From positions 4,691,202 to 4,755,201 of the forward strand of contig JAMKCF010000004.1 in NCBI GenBank assembly GCA_023634235.1: a DNA stretch of 64,000 bases, in the 5' to 3' direction. Made by a program: the position numbers and the translations under genes. The DNA is from Pisaster brevispinus (taxonomy: Eukaryota; Echinodermata; Asteroidea; Forcipulatida; Asteriidae). The notes under the pieces were generated by a model. The model saw only the letters and a program-made list of their open reading frames with translations. It was not told where the DNA came from and searched no databases. Positions within the stretch are counted from its first letter, which is position 1; each line of letters starts with the position of its first letter. Shown here in pieces: positions 56,807 to 64,000 of this stretch.

Positions 56807-58282
56807 ATGGAAGGCGTCTCTGATCATGTGGCGGAGTACCAGACTGCAAAAACTCAGATGACTTCTGCCAAGAGGAAGGTGGACATGTACAATACAACCT
56901 TGAAGAAGATCCATCGTCAAGGGGTTAAACTTGGAGAGATAGCTGTCATTGAGGAGACCAACAGCTCAACAATCTTCCGCATCGCTGACAATCTTAGCAA
57001 GCTGATCAAACCAAAGCCCTCTGCCTTCTGCGTTGGAGGATGGGTAGAGATGAGCGCAGCTGATGCAAAGGCTCGATTGAAGATGAACGAAGACAAAACC
57101 AACCAGAATGGATGGCCCATCAGTGCAATCCCTGCTAATAAACTGTTAAAGTTCTGCACCCCAGCCCCATATGGAGACCTTGACCGCCAGGAAACTGTTT
57201 ATAACCCTGACGTTCGTCTGGCTCATGAATGCATTGCGAGCAAATTCAATTTTGCTAATCCTTTTGAAGGCAAGCCCTTGTACTACTTCAACGCCAGCAT
57301 AGTACCGCAGTTTCTTAGAGTAATCGCTGAGAAAGTCAAGAGTACCTTGGCCAATGGGAAGAATGTATCTCTGCAATGCTACAAGCTGAATGTGTATGGC
57401 GAAGGTGGATTTTTCAATGCCCATGTTGACACACCTGTTGATGCGGCTCGCATGATTGGAACAGTAGTTGTCTGTCTGCCTAGCAAGCACACTGGAGGAG
57501 TACTAAAAGTACAGCATAAAGGGATCAAAGAAGAGTTTAAGTTTGCTGACTTGTCTGGAGATGGTGGGAAAATTCAGTGGGCAGCATTCTATTCTGACTG
57601 CGTCCATGAGATCCTCCCAGTTCAAGATGGCCATCGGATCACCGTCACTTACAACATCCTTCAGGAGCTTTCGTGGGAATACTCTGGTCCGGGGAAATGC
57701 AAAAGTGACAGCTTTTGTGAAGGGCAGGTGGTAGCAACTACTAAAGCAGGGATTCTGGACAAGATCGTAGCTGACATCTCCAAACTCTCCACTGATAAAT
57801 GGGTGTCCTTCTATAGTGATGGAGGCATGGAGCGGTTTGGCATCTTCTTGAGGCACAAGTACACAATGTCAGCCCTGGCACTGGGTCACCTCAAGGGCTG
57901 TGACCAGGTCCTCCATGCTGGCTTGACCTCCAGAGGCCTGACGTGCCAACTTCAGACGGTACTTGTCCATGAACTGAATAACAGAATCGAAGCTGGCGAA
58001 GAAAACAACTATCGAGACAGTGAAGAGCATGATGTCTTCTCGTTCAGTGGAGAGGACATGCTGTTCGTCAACGACCAAGGACCTGAACCTCCTCATGCTT
58101 CCTGGAAGCAGATGCGTTTCATAAAAGAGTGGAGCAAGGAAACCGTGTTGATTGAAAGGAGCAACAAGCAGGGCAAAAACTGCGGCAACTACACTGAGCC
58201 TGGACAAACTGACCGTCTGTACCTGCAGTCTGTCATCATCATCAAACTTCCAACGAGTGACCCAGAAAGCTCAAGAGAGTAG
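56807..58282 (+). CDS. 2-oxoglutarate/Fe(II)-dependent oxygenase (prolyl 4-hydroxylase-like), tandem copy 1
   Basis: An uninterrupted coding exon of 491 residues. The first in-frame ATG is at 56807, 41 bp after the acceptor at 56765; the frame extends upstream but without another ATG. The double-stranded beta-helix core is recognisable: H206-V-D208 within GGFFNAHVDTPVDAARMIG, then VCLPSKHTGGVLKVQHKG, WAAFYSDCVHEILPV with the distal ligand H267, and R277 in GHRITVTYNI for 2-oxoglutarate. These are the HxD...H...R residues expected of an active enzyme. The N-terminal ~200 residues (for example GWPISAIPANKLLKFCTPAP) and the C-terminal ~200 (FLRHKYTMSALALGHLKGCD, YLQSVIIIKLP) are shared with copy 2 but not assigned to a domain. 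The substrate is unknown. No signal peptide or membrane span is evident, so a cytosolic or nuclear location is likely. From memory, the core resembles fungal and protist Fe2OG proteins more than the collagen prolyl hydroxylases. Confidence 0.88.
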   Translation: MEGVSDHVAEYQTAKTQMTSAKRKVDMYNTTLKKIHRQGVKLGEIAVIEETNSSTIFRIADNLSKLIKPKPSAFCVGGWVEMSAADAKARLKMNEDKTNQNGWPISAIPANKLLKFCTPAPYGDLDRQETVYNPDVRLAHECIASKFNFANPFEGKPLYYFNASIVPQFLRVIAEKVKSTLANGKNVSLQCYKLNVYGEGGFFNAHVDTPVDAARMIGTVVVCLPSKHTGGVLKVQHKGIKEEFKFADLSGDGGKIQWAAFYSDCVHEILPVQDGHRITVTYNILQELSWEYSGPGKCKSDSFCEGQVVATTKAGILDKIVADISKLSTDKWVSFYSDGGMERFGIFLRHKYTMSALALGHLKGCDQVLHAGLTSRGLTCQLQTVLVHELNNRIEAGEENNYRDSEEHDVFSFSGEDMLFVNDQGPEPPHASWKQMRFIKEWSKETVLIERSNKQGKNCGNYTEPGQTDRLYLQSVIIIKLPTSDPESSRE

Positions 58283-60492
58283 TGGTGATAAAACAGTGAC
58301 TTTCTATCTCAAATAACAAATGTTGACCCCTGTTTTGATATAAAAGTTCTCATTGTTAAAACAGAAGAAAGTAGCTTCTCTGAATTATACGTTAGAATTG
58401 TTATTTAAAAGATAATGATTAGGTCACAACGTATTTGTTTGCTACATTGTTGAATTTGTTAGAAGCAAGCACCAGATTTGTTCATGGGGGGGGGAGCAAC
58501 TGGGCACAAAGAATTTGGGAGGATTTGATGTATTAAAATTGTTGCATTTGTGCCTTTTGTCGATCTCATTTGTGGGTAAGGGGGTAAGGGTTCTGAGTAT
58601 GGTGGTACACCACTAAGCAAGCAAATAATTGGTTTTCACTGGTGTAGTTGTGTTCTTACAAATTTGTGAAAAATTTGCGATGATCATAAAACTTCGTATT
58701 TTTGTTTAGATTTGATGATATATACATTTCTTTTTATGTAATGTGTATTCAATCTAATTCAGTGTAAGCTTTCATGGTATAATTTGTATCAAGTTTTTTC
58801 AAGAAAATATATTTTTAAAGCTGATATATTTCCATTTAAAAAAATATATTTTTCTTTTATTCTTTAGCCATGTCCATGCAGTTATAAAGGCTGCTTAAGC
58901 ACACACTTTTGCTCACCAGAATTTAACTTAGGCTACCAGCAGGGCACATCTGAAAATTGTTTAGCACAATCTTTTTACTTATAGCTCTGTGAAAATGGGC
59001 CCAGCTTGTCGTGGCTCAATATTTTAAAGCAGTTTTTAAGCAGAATTTTTAACACATTACTTAACTTGACAAGTTTTAAAAGCAAAAACTAGCAGGAAAC
59101 ATGACACATATGTTTTGTACACTTGAGGCTGGTGACCCATTTCTATCAAACGATATCTTTGTGTACTTGGACAAATTTGTTTGTTCTTAAAATGTTTATG
59201 AAAAATTGGCCCAGGATGGTCCAGACTATCGAGGATATTACAATTTTGTTTTCTTCTTGTCATCCACTTTTCTAGCTACCGTTGGATGATTGCCTTCTCA
59301 TGAAGTGGCCAACAAGTATGTTTATTGCCTCTTCCCTATATTTCCTGTTAGCCTTCATTAGGCTTCTCTTTCATTACTGGGATTTGTTGTTTCCAATTGC
59401 TATTATTATGTACTGTAAAACCTTTTGTTCATGTTACAATTTTAACTGTACACTACATTCTAATCACCATTTGTAAACGTTGTTTGGCAATTTTTAATAA
59501 AGGTTATGCTGAAATTTATTGGGTGGTTTCATAAATGCACCTGTTAAGCTACCAAGAAGAAGTAATGTGTCTGCACCTTGGAAGAAGCCCAATTTTACTT
59601 TTTAAAAATGATAAATAGTGTCCAGTCACCCAAATAGACACACTACCCCCCCCCCCCACACACACACACCCTTACATATGGCAGTTACGGGGTAATTCCA
59701 TTGTTGTTCTATTATTCCCTTTTCTGAAGAAATCCTCCGTGGGGTAGCATTGTTCTATTGTTAAAAGTACCCTGTAAGTTGGCCTGTGTAAGGGCACAAA
59801 TTCCTGTTTTTGCATCCCTGTGGAGACATCTTTTGTTCTTTCCTTTGTCCCTTAGACTTTGTACACAAAATTCCTTGTGGAGCAACCCAGTCTTTAGAAT
59901 TCCCCTATGGAGACCTTTTGTTTTCCCTTTTCTGTTTTGTTCTCGGTCTCCGTAAAGGTACTGAATACGAAATCCCACACAAACCTCATGGCCTTTGATC
60001 TTCAATTACACCAGTGGTGTCATTTACTGACAATTATCCTATCAAGGGTTCCTTCAAGATTATTTTCCCTCCCAGCCAATGCCTCATGTTTGGTCTCATT
60101 GGTTTAATTCTGTATTGAAGAAGAAAAATAAGCTACCCCTGCCATAATGATAAAAATCTATTGATTTTTGTTTTGGATGACTATAAATGAGGATTTGGTT
60201 GTATGGCAGTCAACCTGGGAAACCTATTACCCACAGCCGGGTAGTCTCCTATCGACTACCATCTACTTTTTCATTTTATAAAGTAATCGGTGCTGACACA
60301 TACAACGGCTCAACTTTGACCTTTAAGGTGGGATAATTAATTTCGACAAGTAATTTCAATATTATCCATGACTGCTAAACGATCAGTAAGGTTTTTACCA
60401 GGGGTCCTTTCTCTATGGTTTTACCAATCCACGAACCATGACAGAGGAAGGGACTCCTGTTGCACGGTGGACCATTGGTGGTCACAGTGTGT
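58283..60492. other. 3' UTR of oxygenase gene 1 and intergenic DNA
   Basis: Possible polyadenylation signals are ATTAAA near 58532 and AATAAA at 59496-59501. A partial family C element lies at 58885-59003. The ~100-codon frames on both strands at 59712-60107 are mutually overlapping and have no recognised domain; their source looks like a repeat with CCTTTGTCCCTTAGAC and similar words. Confidence 0.5.
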
Positions 60493-60633
60493 AGTTTTAC
60501 GCCCTCCGTCGATGGGTTATAAACTGAACAACGCCTTGGATCAAGACTATCGATGGGAGCGCGCGCTGTCGGAAAAAAAACTTTCCAACCTTGTTTCCAA
60601 TTTCGTTGGTAATTGCATCGACCCCGTGTTAAG
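60493..60633. promoter_or_regulatory. Conserved upstream block of oxygenase gene 2 (duplicated)
   Basis: Partner of 54646-54780: GTTTTACGCCCTCCGTC, AACAACGCCTTGGATC, GAGCGCGCGC, TTCGTTGGTAA, ATCGACCCC. It lies about 245 bp upstream of the predicted donor at 60877/60878, the same arrangement as in gene 1. Confidence 0.55.
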
Positions 60634-60779
60634 CTGCAGGTGATAAAATTAGGAAAATTAATTGCTTTCAACGCGCGTGTTTTTATTTGGACGGACCACA
60701 TGGCATGGAACTCGGTCAGAAACTTTCTTCAGTGCGTCTCTGTTAAAAATTCGCTATCTATCTACTTGAAACAGCTCAT

Positions 60780-60877
60780 ATAATTCTGAGAAGTATATTA
60801 CATTCAGATCCAGTTGACACTTACAACAAGGGAAATAGACTGGGCATTCTGCTGCTTAAATTTATAGGCAATTTTAG
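60780..60877 (+). other. Predicted 5' noncoding exon of oxygenase gene 2
   Basis: Ends ATTTTAG|GTGAGTTTAC. It would splice to the acceptor TTCCATATCTGTAG at 62312-62325. Left boundary approximate; support comes from the parallel with gene 1. Confidence 0.5.
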
Positions 60878-61042
60878 GTGAGTTTACACTGTCAAACTTA
60901 GTTTAATTAATGGCAGTTTACACGTGTCACTGTCAAGTGTCAGTGTCCGCTCGCTTTTTTTACCTTTCGCTTTAGTTACATTACAGACATTAATTAAAAT
61001 AATAATTATTAGGCAGTGATTGCTTGCAAATTGGTTGACATG

Positions 61043-61176
61043 TAGACCCAGTATCTGGGGCGCTGTACTCCTTAAAAAAAGTTTGACATCTTCAGTCCGC
61101 CTCGACCGTACCGACCGAAGAGGTCAACATTTTAAAAAAAAGGAGTACAGCGTCCCAGTATAGGCCTACTGGGTCT
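61043..61176. repeat. Foldback element shared by both oxygenase 5' introns, copy 2
   Basis: AGACCCAGTATCTGGGGCGC ... GGAGTACAGCGTCCCAGTAT then GGGTCT, with TTGACATCTTCAGTCC inside. Homologous to 55563-55664. Confidence 0.8.
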
Positions 61177-61778
61177 GACATGAAGGACACAGTGTGCTAA
61201 TTTCTAGATGACATTGTTTGCTTGTTCATAATAAATATCTTTTTTTAAACACGAAATTCGAACACATCAACATGTTCAAAGACTTCAGTTTTATTTTTTC
61301 CAGAGCATTAATGTATAGCCATAGGAAAACAGAAAGAAAAGTGGGTTTTTTTGACGATGAGTTGTTAAAATCGAAGTTGAGTGCATTTTCAGTTGAGGAG
61401 TACTGAGTAATTATTATTTTTCAGTCGAGTATTGAATAGGCTATGGATTTTGAGTCTGAGTATTTTGCTAGGGGAGTACCAAGTTTGAGTACTACAAGAC
61501 TCGACACTGGAATCACCTGCAAAAAGTTTTAAACTTAAACTTAACTTAAACTTTTATTAAACAAAAAAGTTTGTATAAAAGCAGAAATTGTCAGATCTGT
61601 TTGTACACACTTTCCACACCAATTTGGGGTCTGGCAGGTTGCATTTGACATCAGACTAGCTGCTGAAAATGTGTGATTTTTTAAAAGGACATTGAATTAT
61701 GATTCATACAACAAATTAATCAACAACTTGGTACAAACAATTTTGGTGGAAAATAAAACTATAGACATATCAATTATC

Positions 61779-62040
61779 ATAGTTTTGTTTTCCTGGACGT
61801 ACACAATTTATCATACAGTCCCCGTAAATGTTCATGCGGTAATGTCACTACCCCTCGATCCTCCTGACCATCAGGAAGGGTGATCGAGGGTTTAGATTGG
61901 TGCATGGTAGTTGCAATATAAATCATAACCCTAGTTCCCCCCTAGATGATGGTCAGGAGAATCGAGGGTTACAATTATCCCCAGGAAGAACATTAAGGGA
62001 CTGTACAAAAAATGTTGTGGGTCCAGGAAAACAAAACTAT
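61779..62040. repeat. Foldback element in the 5' intron of oxygenase gene 2
   Basis: Outer ends ATAGTTTTGTTTTCCTGGAC and GTCCAGGAAAACAAAACTAT are perfect inverted copies. A second tier pairs ACAGTCCCCGTAAATGTTC with GAACATTAAGGGACTGTAC, and an inner one pairs CCCTCGATCCTCCTGACCATC with GATGGTCAGGAGAATCGAGG. No coding frame. Confidence 0.85.
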
Positions 62041-62359
62041 ATTTGTTTTTGTTTTTTTTTGTTCTTAGTTGCATAGAATAAAGACCAGCTCACACATGTT
62101 TTATTTGTAAAATGCAAAATGGGTCTTTACTAGACCCTGGATTCCAGAACAGGAATGCCCCAGGCCTGCCCTAGACTATTTTAGGCTAAATCATGAGTCT
62201 CAGTCTGGTCGGGGTACTTCCTCTTGAAATTGAGGAGTTTCTTAATGACACACCAAACAAACAGTGGTTGTTTTGGATTCTTGTGATTTATTTTAATTTT
62301 CCCCCACTTTGTTCCATATCTGTAGAACACCTGCACGCTGCCTGTACCGCTTAAAAACT

Positions 62360-63856
62360 ATGGCAACAAATGTTGACTTGGTGGCGGACTTCCAGTCTGC
62401 CAAGAGGAAAGTTGAAAAATACCACACCACCATGAAGAAGATTCCAACTGAGGGAGTCCTACTTGGGGAAATTTTAAATGTCACTGAGGAGGGGACCAAT
62501 GAGAATGTACTGCACCTCGTTGAAAGTCTTGCCAAGCTGGCACAGCCAAGATCCTTCTGCTGTGGTGGATGGATCGAGCTGAACACTTTCGACAAGAGAG
62601 CCAACTTGAAGATGCTGGAAGATAAAACAGAGCAGTATGGGTGGCCCATCTGTGACCTCCCGGTGGACAAACTCTTGGAGCACTGCACCCCTGCCCAGTA
62701 CGGGGATTTGGCCCGCCAGGAAACCATTTATGATCCAAATGTGCGCTTGGCGCACGAGTGCGCTGGGAGCAAGTTTGAGTTCATGCATATCCCTAAAGAC
62801 AGTAAGAGACACGGAATCGTGAATATTCAAAGATGGACCAGTGCAAGAAGTCCAATGTTTCTTGAAGTTATCCGAAAGAAGATATTGGCTACGCTTATTG
62901 TGACTGGCAAAGACATAACATTGCAACGCCACAAGCTCAATGTGTACAGCAAGGGTGGATTCTTCAGTGCCCATGTTGACACACCTGTCGATGCCGCTCG
63001 CATGATCGGAACAGTAGTCGTCTGTCTGCCTAGCAAGCACACTGGAGGAGTACTAAAAGTACAGCATAAAGGGATCAGAGAAGGGTTTAAGTTTGCCGAC
63101 TTGTCTGGTGATGCTGAGAAAATTCAGTGGGCAGCATTCTACTCCGACTGCACCCATGAGATTCTGCCGGTCGAAGATGGCCATCGAGTCACAATAACTT
63201 TTAATATCATTCAGAAGAGACCAGAATCTTGTGGTTATGCGGGCTGCAAAAGCGAAAGTTGCTTCGCCGGTCCTGTTGTCCAAGAAGACAAAGCTGAGTT
63301 GCTGGACGGCATCATTAGCGATGCTGCTAAAATTGCCGCAGATGTTGTGCAAGATGAGGACATAGAGCTGTCTAAACTTGGCATCTTCTTGAGACACAAG
63401 TACACCATGTCTGCCCTCGCAGCAGCAAACCTCAAGGGATGTGACCAGACCCTGTACGATGGCCTGAGATCAAGAGGCATCGTCTGCCACCTTCAGACGG
63501 TTCTTGTCCACGAAATTGAGGTGAATCTTGAGACCGAGGATGTCAGTGACGGCATTGAAGAGCGCGAGGAGTATGACGTCTTCTCCTTCAGCCAAGAGGA
63601 CGTGGCATTTGTGAACAAGCAGGGCCCCAAGCCGGAGCACGCCCTCTGGAAGAAGATGAAGTTTATTCGAGAGTGGAGCAAAGAGAAGATCATGATCAAC
63701 CAGGAGGACCGAGGGAGGGAAAACTACGGCAACTTCACCGAACCAGGTGAAACAGAGCGCCTGTACCTGCAGTCTGTTGTCATTATGGACCTCCCAGAGA
63801 AGACAAACCTCAAAGCAGAAGCGAAAGACTGCAGCAAAACAGAAGTACAAATTTAA
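62360..63856 (+). CDS. 2-oxoglutarate/Fe(II)-dependent oxygenase (prolyl 4-hydroxylase-like), tandem copy 2
   Basis: 498 residues in one coding exon. Its first ATG (62360) follows the acceptor at 62325 by 34 bp, as in copy 1. Iron ligands H205, D207 (SAHVDTPVDAARMIG) and H266 (WAAFYSDCTHEILPV), and the 2-oxoglutarate Arg R276 (GHRVTITFNI), are present. The central 90 residues differ from copy 1 at about a dozen positions, while the outer parts are clearly more diverged. One example is the loop after LAHECAGSKF, which is longer here; another is the C-terminus, which ends in a charged tail with two Cys/Lys-rich turns. Same direction, ATG-to-ATG distance 5553 bp. Substrate unknown. Confidence 0.88.
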   Translation: MATNVDLVADFQSAKRKVEKYHTTMKKIPTEGVLLGEILNVTEEGTNENVLHLVESLAKLAQPRSFCCGGWIELNTFDKRANLKMLEDKTEQYGWPICDLPVDKLLEHCTPAQYGDLARQETIYDPNVRLAHECAGSKFEFMHIPKDSKRHGIVNIQRWTSARSPMFLEVIRKKILATLIVTGKDITLQRHKLNVYSKGGFFSAHVDTPVDAARMIGTVVVCLPSKHTGGVLKVQHKGIREGFKFADLSGDAEKIQWAAFYSDCTHEILPVEDGHRVTITFNIIQKRPESCGYAGCKSESCFAGPVVQEDKAELLDGIISDAAKIAADVVQDEDIELSKLGIFLRHKYTMSALAAANLKGCDQTLYDGLRSRGIVCHLQTVLVHEIEVNLETEDVSDGIEEREEYDVFSFSQEDVAFVNKQGPKPEHALWKKMKFIREWSKEKIMINQEDRGRENYGNFTEPGETERLYLQSVVIMDLPEKTNLKAEAKDCSKTEVQI

Positions 63857-64000
63857 GCAAAGGAAGAGGGCCACACTAACTTTACTCCTTAAGTAGGCCT
63901 GTTGAAATGTTTGCATTTTATCTGATGAATGCTAATTCGTTTATTTTTTTTTCTTCTTTCTTTTTTAATCAGAAGTTATATTCTTATAGCCTGCTGACCT
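63857..64000. other. 3' UTR of oxygenase gene 2, cut by the window edge
   Basis: AT-rich, with a T/C-rich tract at about 63940-63966. No polyadenylation signal is visible before the end of the window. Confidence 0.5.

Noticed and set aside
57503..58207. Antisense frames of 112-117 codons opposite oxygenase gene 1, and similar ones opposite gene 2
   Set aside because: Shadows of the real coding strand; only the plus-strand frames carry the HxD...H...R motif.

Overview
This is nuclear DNA from an animal. The genes are split by GT-AG introns, the intergenic DNA is AT-rich and there are no bacterial-style operons. The gene set and the dense load of short foldback elements, tRNA-derived SINEs and microsatellites suggest an invertebrate deuterostome, most likely an echinoderm (starfish or sea cucumber type). 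That placement is inference; no database search was run.

Layout. 1-24.3 kb: the 3' twelve coding exons of an adenosylhomocysteinase-like gene (AHCYL1/AHCYL2, IRBIT family, + strand), with its extreme N-terminus off the left edge. 24.3-33.4 kb: intergenic DNA made largely of foldback elements and one SINE. 33.4-39.7 kb: nuclear respiratory factor 1 (NRF1, - strand), seven coding exons. Four consecutive NRF1 introns each hold one sense-oriented candidate C/D-box snoRNA. 39.7-49.2 kb: repeats, and possibly NRF1 5' noncoding exons. 49.2-50.6 kb: a SMKR1-like small lysine-rich protein gene (- strand), with its likely first exon and promoter near 53.5-53.8 kb. 54.6-64 kb: two tandem genes for a 2-oxoglutarate/Fe(II) oxygenase (prolyl-4-hydroxylase-like fold). 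Each has an uninterrupted coding exon, a 5' noncoding exon and a duplicated upstream segment.

The AHCYL-NRF1-SMKR1 linkage matches, from memory, human 7q32 (AHCYL2-STRIP2-SMKR1-NRF1), with the NRF1-SMKR1 block inverted. The genes do not form one pathway: a metabolic-enzyme-derived Ca2+/transport regulator, a transcription factor that also seems to host snoRNAs, a small basic protein, and a recently duplicated oxygenase pair. The main points to follow are the snoRNA quartet in NRF1, the conserved linkage, the gene-conversion-like tract in the oxygenase pair, and a set of foldback element families that share termini but differ inside.
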